The notes beneath the pieces are model-generated. The model worked only from the letters and a program-made list of their open reading frames with translations, was not told the DNA's origin and searched no databases. DNA of 64,000 nt from Trichosporon coremiiforme (Eukaryota; Basidiomycota; Tremellomycetes; Trichosporonales; Trichosporonaceae), in assembly GCA_039545355.1 (NCBI GenBank), contig BCJJ01000005.1, positions 681,008 through 745,007 on the forward strand, in the 5' to 3' direction. The translations under genes were made by a program, and so were the position numbers. Of this stretch, positions 1 to 11,646 are shown in pieces (the stretch's first letter is position 1; each line of letters begins with the position of its first letter).

Positions 1-2846
1 AGCGCAGGGCCGCCAGACCATGAGCGCTTCACGATCGGGTGCTCGTTGATGGTCTGGATGGTTGGTCGCGAATCGGGGTTAGAGCTGAGGCAGTTCGTGA
101 TCAGGTCGACGAGCGCAGACGACAGCGGGGACAGGTCGAGCCAGGTGAAATTGTTCTCACGCAGCGCGTGCCAGCCAGCGCCGCCGTCGGGCAGATAGAT
201 GTTCATGGCGCTCTCGAGGATGACGAGACCGAAGCTGAAGATGTCCGCGGCCATGACGAAGACACCGCGGAGCATCTCGGGTGGCATGTAGACACGGTCG
301 CCCTCGCGCTCAAGCTTCTCCTCCCGGCCGTCGCCGATCGAGCCACCGAGCCCAGAGCCGGCAATTATCTCCGCGGGCGAGACACGCGGCCACCGCGCAG
401 CGAGACCAAAATCGGCAATCTTCAGGCTGCGATCGGCGCCCACGAGAATGTTGTCGGGCTTGATGTCAAAGTGGATCACACCGTTGGAGTGCAGGTGGTT
501 CAGTCCGTCGGCCAGATCACGGACCATCTTCCACACGCGGCCCTCGTCGAGGCGCTCATTCTCATGACCGTAGACCTGGAGGAAGGCAGCGAGAGAGCCA
601 ACGCAAGCCTCAGTCTGAATGTAGAGCTGGCGGTTCTGCTCCCAAGCGTCCTCAAACTTGATGACATGGTCGTTGGGATTCTTGGAGAGCAGGCGGAGAA
701 TGTCGACCTCCTCGAGGTGGCGGAGGCGATCCTTGATGCCGTCAAACACACCCCGAGTCTTCTTCACCGCGAAGACGCCGTCGCCGTAGCGCTCCTTAAC
801 CTGCAGCACGGACGAGAAGGCGCCCTTGCCGAGAGGGTTCATGACAACAAAGCGGGACTCGAAGATGTCCTCCTCGACCGGGAGAATCGGAGAAGCAACC
901 GGGTGGGACTGGCGGTGTCGCATCCGTCGAGCACGGTCGGCGCGGTCCTTAGTCGAGCCCGTGAACTCGGGGAGCGACAGACGGGGGATGACCGCGGCAT
1001 CGCGGGGGACTGAAGCCGGTAAGAATCGCGCGGGAGAGGGTGACATCTCGTTCGCTAAAGTCAGCACGCATCGAGACTTGCAAAACTCACGAGCCAAGCT
1101 GCCCCGGCCACCGGTACCCTTTGTAGGCGTCGAGTCCTCCTCGCTGCTGAGGCCCTCAGTTGCGTCACTTACGCGGCGCAGCAGGCCGAGAGATGCACGC
1201 TTCTCCTTGAGAGAAGTAGGCTTCTTCGACGAGCCGAGACGATTGGACGGGCTTGACTGATCGGTGTCTGTCGCATCGCCGGGCGACGAAGTCATGGTAA
1301 CGACGAGGGCGGGCGGCTTGCGGGTGGACGGAGGCGGCATCATGCTCGAGCCCATGCCCATGTCCGCAGGCGCCGGCATGGCAGGAAGCGAGTTGGACAG
1401 GGACATGCGACCGGCGGAACCATGGGTGTGGGAGAAGCTGTGACGCTTGACAGGCGTGTCAGGCATAGATGGCTTCTCTTCCAGGGGCTGGAAACCAAAA
1501 CTAGAAACACCGTCACACAAGAAGTCAAACCGGTCGTGCTCGCCGGATCCCCTGCTCTCAATGGGCTGGCCACCAAACACATTGCGGCCGCCGAGGGAAC
1601 GGGCTCGCTTAACAGACGAACCGATCAGCAGACTCTGCGATTTGGCCATCGTGCTGGGCCGGATCACAGACGGAGGAGGCATTTTCTGTTCGTCGAAGGA
1701 AGCGGATCCGAACGAGTCTCGAGGCCTGAACTTCTGCTTCAGGCTGAAGCCGGAGGACGCGGCCTCGAAGACCTCGGGGTTGGGCTTGACGTCCTCAAAG
1801 CGTGGAGTCGAAGTGGTGGGAGGGGTGGTGCTGGAGCCAGAGGTGGACAGAGACGAGATGGACGTGTTTGAGTGGCTAAGCTCAGGAGGAGGAAGGCCGC
1901 CGGAGAGGGACAAGGAGAGACCAGACTTGTGACCGATGGAGCGAGAGATGGACTGCTCGCCGCGGTCGGTGATGGAGGAGCGGCGATGTCGGCCGGTGTT
2001 ACCGAGCGACGATCGTACTTTGCGGGCGTGGATGAAGGCGGCACCGAAGGGCGAGTCATTCATCTTGTCGACCTGGAGGTCACCGAGAGAGACAGGCTTC
2101 TTCTGGGGAAGACCGTTGCGGTCCTTGGATCCTCGACGGAGGGCGTTGGTGATATTGAGACGGGGTATTCTTGAGCGTGATCCCATAGACCACGATGAAG
2201 AGTTATTGTTGGTCTCTGACTGCGATGGGCGGAGAGTAAACAAAGCAGGCTGAGGGGGCGCAACCGGTGTCATCAGGGCCGGTTCATCATCGTCGATCAG
2301 GAGAGAGGGGCTGTCGGGGCTCTCCTGCATGTGTCGTCGTGGGCGGGGTGAAAACAGATCCTCGCCACTCTGTCCGCGGGCGGCCGCCAGACTGCGGCTG
2401 TGGCCGGGGACATGGCGGATGGGGCTGTCATCATCGTGTAGCCGGAGCTTCTCGACTGCCGTGCCCATTCCACATGCAGGAGTCGGACTCTCGGCAACGG
2501 GTGAGGAAGACCTCTGTGGGTCCGAGTCGTGTCCCGAGCGGTTCGGGGTCCACCCAGAAAGAGGCGCGAGCGGGGGTCGGGGGGACGAGATAAGGAAGTC
2601 GTAGTCATTGTTTCGCGGTGATGGAGAGGGTGAGAGTTTGTGCTTTCCCTTGGTAGAGAAGGGAGAGCGGAAAGACGAGCTGGGCGGCGCATGGAATGGG
2701 TTGAGGCTCTCGGCGGAGCCTATCCCCTTCGAGCCCGCGGCCAGCGTGGGCATGTTGTACTGGTTGTGGTTCTCTGCCGTGACATACCACGTCGTAGGGC
2801 GCTGCCGCCTGGGGCGGACGACAGTCGTGACGCTCTCGCCGGACAT
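1..2846 (-). CDS. WEE1: Wee1-family mitotic inhibitor kinase (3' end cut by window)
   Basis: Exons complement(1091..2846) and complement(1..1054), joined over a 36-nt intron (1055-1090) with GTGAGT and a TGCTGAC branch. About 936 residues are visible. Residues 1-600 are a Ser/Pro-rich disordered region. The kinase domain follows: glycine loop LGKGAFSSV, the VAIK-type lysine in FAVKK, the catalytic loop HFDIKPDN (Asp-Ile-Lys as in Wee1, not the usual RDLK), the DFG motif in IADFGLAAR, and PEML for the APE segment. The last codons visible lie near the end of the kinase domain. Wee1 kinases phosphorylate the inhibitory tyrosine of Cdk1 and delay mitotic entry in the nucleus. The loop after DFG carries a Gly/Glu-rich insertion. 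The start ATG at 2846 is the first in frame after a long CT-rich leader. Swe1 is the synonymous yeast name. Confidence 0.92.
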   Translation of the reverse strand, partial: MSGESVTTVVRPRRQRPTTWYVTAENHNQYNMPTLAAGSKGIGSAESLNPFHAPPSSSFRSPFSTKGKHKLSPSPSPRNNDYDFLISSPRPPLAPLSGWTPNRSGHDSDPQRSSSPVAESPTPACGMGTAVEKLRLHDDDSPIRHVPGHSRSLAAARGQSGEDLFSPRPRRHMQESPDSPSLLIDDDEPALMTPVAPPQPALFTLRPSQSETNNNSSSWSMGSRSRIPRLNITNALRRGSKDRNGLPQKKPVSLGDLQVDKMNDSPFGAAFIHARKVRSSLGNTGRHRRSSITDRGEQSISRSIGHKSGLSLSLSGGLPPPELSHSNTSISSLSTSGSSTTPPTTSTPRFEDVKPNPEVFEAASSGFSLKQKFRPRDSFGSASFDEQKMPPPSVIRPSTMAKSQSLLIGSSVKRARSLGGRNVFGGQPIESRGSGEHDRFDFLCDGVSSFGFQPLEEKPSMPDTPVKRHSFSHTHGSAGRMSLSNSLPAMPAPADMGMGSSMMPPPSTRKPPALVVTMTSSPGDATDTDQSSPSNRLGSSKKPTSLKEKRASLGLLRRVSDATEGLSSEEDSTPTKGTGGRGSLAREFCKSRCVLTLANEMSPSPARFLPASVPRDAAVIPRLSLPEFTGSTKDRADRARRMRHRQSHPVASPILPVEEDIFESRFVVMNPLGKGAFSSVLQVKERYGDGVFAVKKTRGVFDGIKDRLRHLEEVDILRLLSKNPNDHVIKFEDAWEQNRQLYIQTEACVGSLAAFLQVYGHENERLDEGRVWKMVRDLADGLNHLHSNGVIHFDIKPDNILVGADRSLKIADFGLAARWPRVSPAEIIAGSGLGGSIGDGREEKLEREGDRVYMPPEMLRGVFVMAADIFSFGLVILESAMNIYLPDGGAGWHALRENNFTWLDLSPLSSALVDLITNCLSSNPDSRPTIQTINEHPIVKRSWSGGPA

Positions 2847-5728
2847 TTTCGCCGTAGGCTGATGCAAGTGTGTGTATTTGTGTTGGTGTGTTGTTTGGAA
2901 AAATTACAAGGGCGCGCGCTGGATGTGTCGCTATGCAGTCTGCTGAGCCGTCCAGCGGTCACACGGACGGATTGATTGAGGGTGGATGGATAGAGTAACA
3001 AGTGGTGTTGGTAGTGGCGAACGAAACCTGGGCGGCCCTCGCAGTCTTTGTGAGAAGGACGCGTTAGGAAGACTGATGGGGATCGCGGAGTCGGTTTCAC
3101 GTAGGCCGTAGTCGATACAGTGGTGGGCACAGGCGTCCTGGTGGTTGGGGCGGGGACGGGTGGGCGGTGCGGAGTCGGGCAGAGCAGGGTAGACGGGGTC
3201 GGGATGGATGGGTGGTGTCTAGCAAAAGATGAGGATGGATGTTGGAAGATGGAGTAATGGAGGATGAGGATGACGGATGACGGATGTGGGGGCAGGCGTA
3301 GGGAAGGCAGAAGGGGGGAGGGGTCTAGGAGTATGGGAGGCGGCGTGAGCGTGATCTGATCCTGCACCAGTGTTTGGACGTATTTGACTGAATTACGTAA
3401 CAAAATCAAGATCAAAATCACACACGTCTGAATTTGCGCGCCCTGAGGCCAGAGGGATAACCCCGCACGTGGAACGCTTGCGCCACCTGTGAAGTGCAAA
3501 GCGTAGCGCGTCTTGCGTGCAGTCGGCCAGCGTGTGATTTCTCTTTTGCAGAGCTGCAGACCTGAAGGGTAGGGCGCAGAGTGAATCAATGCGCAATGTG
3601 CCATGAACAGCAGGGGGTGACGGCGGGGACAGTGTGAAGCAATTCCCCACAAAGGCCTGCAGCATTCCACCTTTATTTTCGACCCTCGTTGCCAGTCTCA
3701 TGGCATCATGGCTCCGTTCACCCAGGTCGGCCAGGACCCACTGATCCACCTTGGGATCCTGCACAACCTGGGCAGTGCAACAAGTCTTGTGCTCGCTGCT
3801 CAACTGACCTTGTCTCATCCCAACACAACTCGCATCCACTGTCCCTCATGATCATCGCAGAGCGCCAGCGAATGCAAGTTCGCTGAACGTGAGACGCGGC
3901 GGGGGGATGGCCAGCATTGTCCCGGCTGCTGCTTGAGCATCAGTGGGCAACGCATGTGTCTGCGGGTCTGCAGAGTCGAGAGTAGCATGCCAGGGAGACT
4001 GGTGAATCTTCGGCCCTCGGCCCTTGAGCGCCCTGTTGCCATTTGCCCTGTGGCCCGCTGGGCGTCCTGAGCTTTGCCTGAAGTGAAAAGTAAAGTGCGG
4101 CCGCCAGCGCCAGGAGCAAAAGCAAAAGCAAAAGCATTCGCGACGTCTGCACCCGCTTCCCTCCCGCAGCACTCTCGACTCCACCTGGCCATCCATGATG
4201 CAACCAGCCAACAGCGGGACAGATCGTGCGGCTAGCTATGCGGCTGTTGCGTCGATCTAACTGTTGCTACAGTTTTGGGCACGCTTGATCTCGAGCCAAG
4301 ACACGCGCGGCGCGTTAGCACAGTTGGCGTTATAGCGTGTTTCTGGCCTGTCCCCACCTAAGTGTCATGGCTCAAAGAGCTGAGATGTCCACCGGAACAA
4401 GCTCGAGCGGGGATCAGATGGACGATCGCTCGCACCGAGCACAGTCGTGCGGGCTGCTGACCCCGTGCGCCGGTGTGAGCGTGAGACCGCTCTGTTGCCG
4501 GTGTGTCTGTGCTACTCCGTGGCATCTGTGCTACAGTTACCGAAGCCGGTAGATCTATCGATCTAGCGGTGGATCATGTCCGAAGCTCTACGAACTGTGT
4601 CATGTAGACACTAGTGGGGCAAAATCAGATCCGGTGAATCGCCCCACTGCTGCCACTCACGTCGTGCGCCTGGCCATGGTATGCTGTCTGACTCTTGTCT
4701 CTGAGGACTTATTGTCCGCAAAGCGTGAGCGCAACGACGCGCCTGCTTTCGCGATGACGCCACGGCACGAGAACGCCAATACGCCCGTACGGCGGTGGCA
4801 TGAGCCTCGCATACGCCCTCTGAGCCACGAGAGCCACAATCATGTTCCCACGTCCCTTGCCTGTGCCTTCTCTCATGACTCATAAGGAAGCTCGTAAGAG
4901 GGTCGGGAGGAGGATCCAGCACCGTGCCTCATGTCGTGCCGGCGCATTCCGGAGCAACCAGCGAGGAGTTGGCCGCCCCCTGTCAGAACAACTGGCCAGA
5001 AACGCCCTTGGGTCCCAACTCTAATGCTTCCCTTGTTCCCCGCCCGCCACAAGGACTTTGCAAGGACTCGAGGACTGCGAGCCGCTTCTGGCGCTGGGCG
5101 GACCGGTTGCACGAGGCGCCAGAACAATATGGACCCAGGGAATGAGCCTACCTGGCTGTCGGTCCGTGCGTCGTTACTCTTCGCGACCCGAAGGAGCAGT
5201 GGGTGATTCGCTCGGAATGGTTAGCTGCAGAAGGACTGTCACGCCGAATGTCCCGTAGCTTGTGGGCTATGATCTCCTGGCCGGTCTTCGGCGGGATTTG
5301 GATACTGAACTTGGTTGCGCCTACTTCGCGGATGATCAATCACTAGTTCAGCCCCGTTACTGTCTACCATCATCTCCAGCAGGTAATTAGGCGCTCTCCA
5401 AGAGCTAGACATGGCCAGTTCTCGTCTCAACGGGTGAACTGCCCAACTCCATTGCCCTCGTCTGATGCTGGAAGGAGTCCTGTTGGCTGAAATTGGCTGA
5501 CACGCGGAAGTGTCCCGGCTCTGGCTTGTCAGGGATGTTTTGGTCGTTTTGCTGGAAACCGAACCTTCCATCAATCTTCGGTCGGTACGAGATGAATTAG
5601 GTTGGCTGTTGTAGCCGTATGTCACTAACTCCTGTGCTCTCGGGTGCTGTTGGCTGACTCTGGCCGGAAGACTTTCGTAAGCGTGCCCAGAAGACAGGAT
5701 GGCGCGTGGCGTGTGCCTGCCATCCACA

Positions 5729-5761
<33 letters not shown>

Positions 5762-6927
5762 GCCTTCAGCTTTTACGTGAACCTTCCACTATGTGTTGGG
5801 TGCTACGTTGCAGGGATGTTTGTGTGCACGCATGCTATCCTGTGTGGGGGCGTGTATGTTGATCAGCTCGGCGCCCGCTGTATGCGCTGTTAACCTGTCG
5901 TTCGTGGCAGATTAACGTGAAGGGGCGAGGGAGTGAGAAGCAACCTGTGCGTCGTGACAGCGCCCGCAGTGGTTAGTCCCCCGATCTCGATCGTTCAGTC
6001 ATGCTACAGCGGCGTCTGGCGTACGCCCAATCTGCTTTGGGTCTCTGAGACCTGCAAAAAGGCAGAGCAAATACCGAAGCGCGGCTGCTAGGCTGGCGGT
6101 ATCGGCCGTTTGAGCCACATTCGCCGGCACGGGCGGCACGGTAGTCGTTGTCGCTCGTCGGATCGACGCTATCCGGGGGGCAGTGGCCCTGTCGATCGTG
6201 ACGCCGCAGCCCACCTGGTGCTACGCCTTCTACAAAGCTGAGTCAGTTTGGAGCAGGGCAGCTCGTAGCCTCTTCCGAAAGGAACGGAACTTGCGACCCG
6301 AACCTCCCGGTCATTCATCTACGGGCCGAAGAGAAGATCTCCTAGCGGCCCGTCCATTGCAGTCACGCGTATCAGCGGGAACCAGTTCGCCCTAGCAGCC
6401 TGGTCATCGATTCCGAGCGATGTGTTCGGCCGACAGGATACCACGTATCAGGTAAACGCAATAACGTCGGCACCAGATACGGCCATTCTGACACGGCCCG
6501 CTGATACGGCTAGCTCGAACCTGAAGCGCACCTCTATTCCTGCCTCTTCGCACATCGAAACGCGGCTACTGTCATCACTGCACTGCCCAATACCGCATGC
6601 AGGTCATACGACAAGGAAGACGCATGACACGTATACAATGACCTCGTGCATAATGGTATGGTTTACTCTGCTTGTTTATTGACTACGTACTTCTTACTAC
6701 CCTAGATACTTAGATGATTGATATAACTTGAATAGAACGATACAACACAGATGCGACCTTGTGGCGATGATACAAGCTGTGCTTGGAGCAAGCCCGCCCT
6801 CGAAGGGAAGATGAAACGTTGGGGTTATATGTGGTTGGATGTGAAAGCACACAGCACAGCTTGCTGTTGAAACGACACTGCGCACGCCGAGGTGCTCCAC
6901 CGACCTTCTGCTGTCCCTATCGGCCCG
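2847..6927. other. Gene-free stretch of 4.1 kb
   Basis: The first 500 bases or so, read on the minus strand, are pyrimidine-rich and look like the promoter and 5' leader of the Wee1 gene. Beyond that I see no frame with family-like content. The longest open frames are Arg/Ser/Pro-rich shadows of GC-rich DNA. The stretch holds a three-copy GCAAAA run near 4115-4135 and an AC microsatellite at 5731-5761. A spliced gene of short exons or a non-coding RNA cannot be excluded. Confidence 0.5.
5731..5761. repeat. (AC)n microsatellite
   Basis: About fifteen uninterrupted AC units in the gene-free stretch upstream of the antizyme 3' end. It creates a Cys/Val open frame on the minus strand, which is an artefact. 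Confidence 0.95.
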
Positions 6928-7867
6928 TTACAGCTCGATGCTAACGAGGGCCCACCTACGCGGGTCCCATTCCCACTCTCCAACCGGCGCGCCGGGACGC
7001 ACAGGCGCTCCACCGACGTACATGAGTGCGTGGAGGAGATCGTCGAGGGATGCAGGCTCGCGCTCGTCCCTGTCGAGGATAAGCATGAGGTGCTCCGCTT
7101 GCAGTGTGTCGGCGAGGTCTAGGAGGGCGGTGAGATTCTCCCTGATGTCGGGTACACCACCGGCTGCCTGTTGCGGCACGGGGTGAGGACGGTGCGGGTC
7201 GTGGGGGCGAAGGACGTCCGAGAAGTGTGGTGCGAGGTGGTCCACGCGCGGCGGACTCGGCGGCGACGGCGGGAGATGCACAAACGCGATGCGGCCCTGC
7301 GGGCTGTCGCACACGAATCCCTGAAGCGCATGCGACGGCGGCGTCACGATCTCCAGCATGTGCGAGCAGTCCGCAACTGCGCTCGCGGCTGTAGGGAAGA
7401 CACTCGCGATAAGCGGAAGGACGGGCTCGCAGCGGCTCGAGCCGCTCGACGTGCGCGCCAGGGGCTGCTCGACGAACGAGCTCACTGGTGAGGGTGGGAG
7501 GGCAACGGGGCGCGCGGGGATGCGCACGGCCGTCGGCGGCGAGACGGAACTGGGCGGCGTCGGTGGATCGTAGGTTTGTGTGTGTTGCTGTGCTTGTTGT
7601 GCTGTGGCTTTCGGATCAAGCGGGCTCCCCCCGCTTGCCTCAAACCCACTGCCTTTGACCGGTAACCTGCGAGGCGCAGAGGCCCTGGGCAGCGCCCAGG
7701 GCCTCGTCGGTGTAGAGGTAGGTGGTGCCGCCGGGGCCGCCGGCGCGGGCGAGGGCGAGGGCGGACTGCTGAACCGCCGGCGCGGCGCTGAAGAGCCACG
7801 CACCCTCGAGATCGGGGCGGCCCGACGGCTCCGGATTGAAGGACAGGTTGGCGTTGCGCACGTTCAT
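6928..7867 (-). CDS. OAZ1: Ornithine decarboxylase antizyme, needs +1 frameshift
   Basis: Two overlapping frames. Frame 0 runs from the ATG at 7867 for 75 codons to a TGA at 7642-7640. The +1 frame continues from 7641 to the stop at 6928 (237 residues), giving a fusion of 312 residues. The C-terminal part matches the antizyme fold: IRENLTALLDLADTLQAEHL, then a Leu-rich helix and MYVGGAPVRPGAP, then WALVSIEL at the end. These correspond in order to the LLEFAE, FLGFEIVRPGHP and final beta-strand positions of animal antizymes. Antizyme binds ornithine decarboxylase monomers, delivers them to the proteasome and blocks polyamine uptake. Polyamines raise the frameshift rate, closing a feedback loop. 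No intron of usable size (the only GT..AG pair is 18 nt) would join the frames, so programmed frameshifting is the best reading. The promoter is shared head-to-head with the BI-1 gene at 8287. Confidence 0.85.
7639..7645 (-). promoter_or_regulatory. Antizyme +1 frameshift site (GUU UGA G)
   Basis: The last frame-0 codons are TGG GTT, then the stop TGA. Skipping one base at the stop puts the ribosome into GAG GCA AGC of the long frame. A slow UGA in the A site is the known antizyme arrangement (UCC UGA in animals and fission yeast). Here the P-site codon is GUU. No convincing 3' pseudoknot was worked out by eye. Confidence 0.75.
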
Positions 7868-8286
7868 GGGAGCCAGAGCTCGTTGAGCGGAGGTGTAGTG
7901 CCCGAGGCGTAGGTTTATGATGGAGAAGGACGATGAGACGACCGCAACACTGAGTGGTCAGTGGCGGCGGCGTACGACGTGCTGCGGCGTGCTTCGGTCA
8001 CCGCTGGTCACGTGAAACGACCCCTCGCCTCCGTCAGCCCCTGGCCGTTGGCCGTCCTGAGCGGTGCCCCCCTATGGTGAGAGTTCGAGAACCGTAAAGT
8101 CGGCCGCGGAGGCAGATCACCCCGCACGTGACGGCCGAGGCAAGGCTGGCGTCGGCTGGCACGCTGGCGTCATTTGCCACCCAACGCTCCCAAAGGACGC
8201 TTCCGTCAACGTGAAGCCAACTCTGGGTCTCGGTCACGTTGAATCTTCACACTCCCTCATCTCTCACCCCTACACCACACATCACC

Positions 8287-9165
8287 ATGTCATCCGCACT
8301 CCCAGCCGACCAGGAGCCGCTGCTCGGTCCCTCAAGCTCGAAGAAAGGCGCCGCTCGCCAGTCTGAGGACCTCGTTATCGGCTCGAGCTCGGCGGCGCGC
8401 AATGCGTGGATGGACCAGCCGCCCGACGACGACATCCCCGACGACTTCAAGGTCGGCGTCACTGTCGCCGACTGTGACGAGGCGATCCGCCGCGCCTTCC
8501 TCCGCAAGGTGTACGCGATCCTGCTCTGCCAGGTCGGCTTGACCGCCATCACCGCGGCCGTGCTCATGATCCCGGACGCCGCCGACTTTGTCCACCAGCA
8601 TTCATGGATCATTTGGACCGCTATGATCGGCACGTTCGTCTCTCTCGGCCTAACCTACTGGAAGCGCCACTCATTCCCGGCCAACATGTTCTGCCTCGCG
8701 CTGTTCACCCTGTGCGAGAGCGTCATGATCGGATCCGCGGTCTCCTACTATGACACGCTCGTCGTGCTCCAGGCGCTTCTCATCACGAGCGGCGTCTTCG
8801 TCGGCCTCACCCTCTTCACCTTCCAGACCAAGTACGACTTCTCCTCGTTCGGCCCCTTCCTCTTCGCCGGTCTCTGGGGCCTCATCACCGCTGGCTTCGT
8901 CGGATTCTTCCTCCCCTTCAGCCACGGATTCGACGTTGGCATCGCGTGCGCCGGTGTCCTCATCTTCTCGGGTTACATTCTCTACGACACGCAGCAGATC
9001 ATGAAGCGCCTCAGCGTTGACGAGGCTATCCTCGGCTCGCTCACTCTGTACCTCGACTTCATCAACCTCTTCCTTTACGTTTTGCGTCTTGTGAGTATCT
9101 GGCAGCCAGGTCATCGAGCTCTTCAGCTAATGTCGCAGCTTAACTCGCAGAACGACAACAACTAA
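8287..9165 (+). CDS. BAX inhibitor-1 (TMBIM) family membrane protein
   Basis: Exons 8287-9090 and 9139-9165; the intron is 48 nt with GTGAGT and a GCTAAT branch. The product has 276 residues. A soluble N-terminus of about 65 residues is followed by seven hydrophobic segments. The family end signature is present: SGYILYDTQQIMKR and LGSLTLYLDFINLFLYVLRL, including the conserved acidic residues of the last helices. TMBIM/BI-1 proteins sit in ER or Golgi membranes, act as Ca2+ leak channels and protect from stress-induced death. The ATG at 8287 has a good context (ATCACCATG). The intron length is a multiple of three with no stop, so retention would insert 16 residues without breaking the frame. 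Confidence 0.93.
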   Translation: MSSALPADQEPLLGPSSSKKGAARQSEDLVIGSSSAARNAWMDQPPDDDIPDDFKVGVTVADCDEAIRRAFLRKVYAILLCQVGLTAITAAVLMIPDAADFVHQHSWIIWTAMIGTFVSLGLTYWKRHSFPANMFCLALFTLCESVMIGSAVSYYDTLVVLQALLITSGVFVGLTLFTFQTKYDFSSFGPFLFAGLWGLITAGFVGFFLPFSHGFDVGIACAGVLIFSGYILYDTQQIMKRLSVDEAILGSLTLYLDFINLFLYVLRLVSIWQPGHRALQLMSQLNSQNDNN

Positions 9166-9365
9166 GCGCGGAAGCTGAGTGCGTTTGGCACCGCAAAACT
9201 ATTACTCACATTCATTGTATCCATTTGTCTGAATGTAGAAGATGACCCGACAGTTCTCGCTACCGACATCACAGGGGCACTGTCATACATGTCTATGTGC
9301 AGCCGGACATGCCGGTCCGACTGACCCCTAAGCTATACAAAGTCAATGTTACTAACCGGAAAGAA

Positions 9366-11646
9366 CTATTCACTGTCTGCAAGACTGGAGACTGGCTGAG
9401 GATATTCTGCGGATGTGCTGGTGGCGTTCTGCGCAGGCTCGTCGAACCGTTGCTTCTTCGGCTTGGGGTCTTCGGCGGGCTCTGGCTCAGCTGGGCGCTT
9501 CTGCTGCTGCTTCTCGGAGTCGACCTCGTGCGCCTGGGTCCGGTGTGGCTCAGTCACTGCGGTGCATTCAGGTCCCTTTGGATGAACCGGAAGCTCAGGA
9601 GGTTCAGCACTTGCAGGAAGCGGTCGGTGGTCCGTTTCAGCGTTCTGGCAAGAGCTATCCTGTCGTTCGGCTTGGTCGGTCCCCTCGAAAAGCTTCTGCG
9701 GAGCTGCATCGATGGGTATGACGCTGCGGCCGCGCTCCTTCTTGCCACGCGAGACGGGGCGACCACCATCCTCGCCCGTGAACTTGCCGTCCGGGAGTTC
9801 CTTCGCAGTCTCCAAGAATACATTGCGGAGGAGAGGCTGCAGTTCGGAGGGCGAGATCGTAGCGAGAGGGTCGAGCTGAGCAGTGGCCGCTGCATCAGGT
9901 GTTTCTCGCGCGTTCGCCACAGAATGACCTGATGCTGCCGAATCAGGAGTGCCGAGATATGCGGCTGGGACCCTCCCGAAACGACCAGGACCTCTAATGC
10001 TGTCGTCATCGGACCTCGGGCTGCTGGACACAGCTATGTGGGAAGCACCACCGACGCCCGCGCGAAGGACGATCCCGAGGCGTTGCGATGATGAGGAGTG
10101 ATAGTCATTTGATGGAGTATCGGGGAGGCTGATGACGTTATCATGATCAGGTGGCAATGGCAAAGGTCCTGCCCTCGAAAACAGAGCTGACGCTCTATAT
10201 CCTGCTCCGTTCGAGGGCGACATGGAGTTCCCAGGCAACGCAGAGCCTGACACCACGCGTTTCGTCTGTCGTTGTTCAGCCCCAGTTCTATCGAACATCA
10301 CTGAGACGAACGAGTCGCGACGATGGCTGTAGGCAGAGGCTCGCCGCGCTTCCTCCGTCACAGCCGCATAGATTTTTGAGCTGCTCTCATGGAAGTCTCG
10401 AGTATGGGATTGTCGGCCCCCATGTTGGATCAGCCCCGATAGGTAATCGATTCGCTGAGACGTCGCTTGATGTGATCGATGAAGTTGCTCCCTGAGAGTC
10501 TTAATCGCGGATGCCATCTGCCTCATCTGGGAATGTAGCGCTCCTTGACCGTCGACGAAGGCGCTGACCGCAGCGTTTTGGGATGCCATTGATCCGCCAA
10601 TGCGGTCAATTTTCGCGGAGAGGCCTTGAAGTATGATTGCGCTTGAGGCCGAACTGTCGGCTTCGGCCCGAGACCCAGACAGCTGCTGTTCCAATGGAAG
10701 CGGCTGGTGTCACCTGTTGCTCTGTCAGGTCAACTTACCCTTCCTTTCCTGCGCTCCAGAACGCGGACAGCGAGGGGGTCGAAGCCGAGAATGGGCACCT
10801 CTGGGTTGTGCAGCTCGAAAAGCTTGCCTGCCACGACGCACTGAGTGATCCAGCTGGTCACGGCAATAGGGGACTGCCAATGTTCTGGAAGGTCTGCCTC
10901 CACCGGGGTGGCCAAGTCACTGCGCTCGTCGCTCAAAGGTAGCAGAACGACGTCCGGCACACTTTCGGTTGGAGGAGTGATAAAGCGGCCGCCAAGCGCC
11001 TACTGTCAGCTCCAACTCTAGCCCTGAAACTCACCTCTACTCCTGAATACCATTTGGAGAGTGACTTCGGGTACCATTGCGAAGGGATGACACCAAAGAC
11101 AACACCGAGGAAGACCAAAGGCAGGTCGTCCCTCTCCTCCGCTTCCTCACCTTGCTCAGTCACGACGGGGGATGGGAGGACATTCTGAGACGGGTGTTCA
11201 AAGGTGCTCGGTACGAACGGTCTGCTGGAGCTGGCGCCATTGACGCTCTCGCCGTTAACTACCGGGTGCCGAGCTCGACTGGAGGTCGAGCCGAGTAGGA
11301 CTGAGATGTGGCCATTGGCCCTGTTGACACTGAGTCTGGGATTTCCGCTGGGCATATCGTCGCTGTTAGAATCGATGATGTCCATGTCGCTGTCGTGGCC
11401 AGCCACGAGAGAGTTTGGGGCGTGTAAGGTAGGTATTCGCGATGAGGAAAGACCGGCGCTGGATTCGCCGTTACGTTCTTGGCCGAGTTCGCTCCACCGA
11501 TTGAGCAGCATTTTGCTGCTGCTGTTGTTATTGTTGCAGTTGCCACCTCGATCATTTTCTCTTTTGACGCGGACCGGATTCGGTGACCAGCTATCGAGTA
11601 CAGTTGGTCGTTGAAAGCGCGCGATGTGAGGCGAAGGAAAGTTCAT
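9366..11646 (-). CDS. BRCT-like domain protein, paralogue A
   Basis: Three exons: complement(11035..11646), complement(10739..10999), complement(9366..10703). Both introns are 35 nt. The product has 736 residues. Residues about 175-280 look like a BRCT fold: a first strand VFLGVVFGVIP, a glycine turn EALGGRF, a strand DVVLLPL, and the hallmark helix VTSWITQCVVAGKLFE with the BRCT Trp-x-x-x-Cys. After it comes a predicted coiled coil (SAKIDRIGG to RIDYLSG) and a long disordered Ser/Pro/Glu tail ending in a basic cluster (KRPAEPEPAEDPKPKKQRF) that could be a nuclear import signal. BRCT domains bind phosphopeptides in DNA-damage and cell-cycle proteins. I do not recognise the specific family. 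Paralogue B lies directly upstream in the same orientation with the same domain order. Confidence 0.72.

Noticed and set aside
39..1013. 324-codon open frame on the plus strand
   Set aside because: It is antisense to the Wee1 kinase domain, which has clear kinase motifs; the frame is a by-product of GC-rich codon use.
5239..5760. 173-codon frame starting in a Cys-Val run
   Set aside because: It starts in the AC microsatellite and shows no protein-like sequence.
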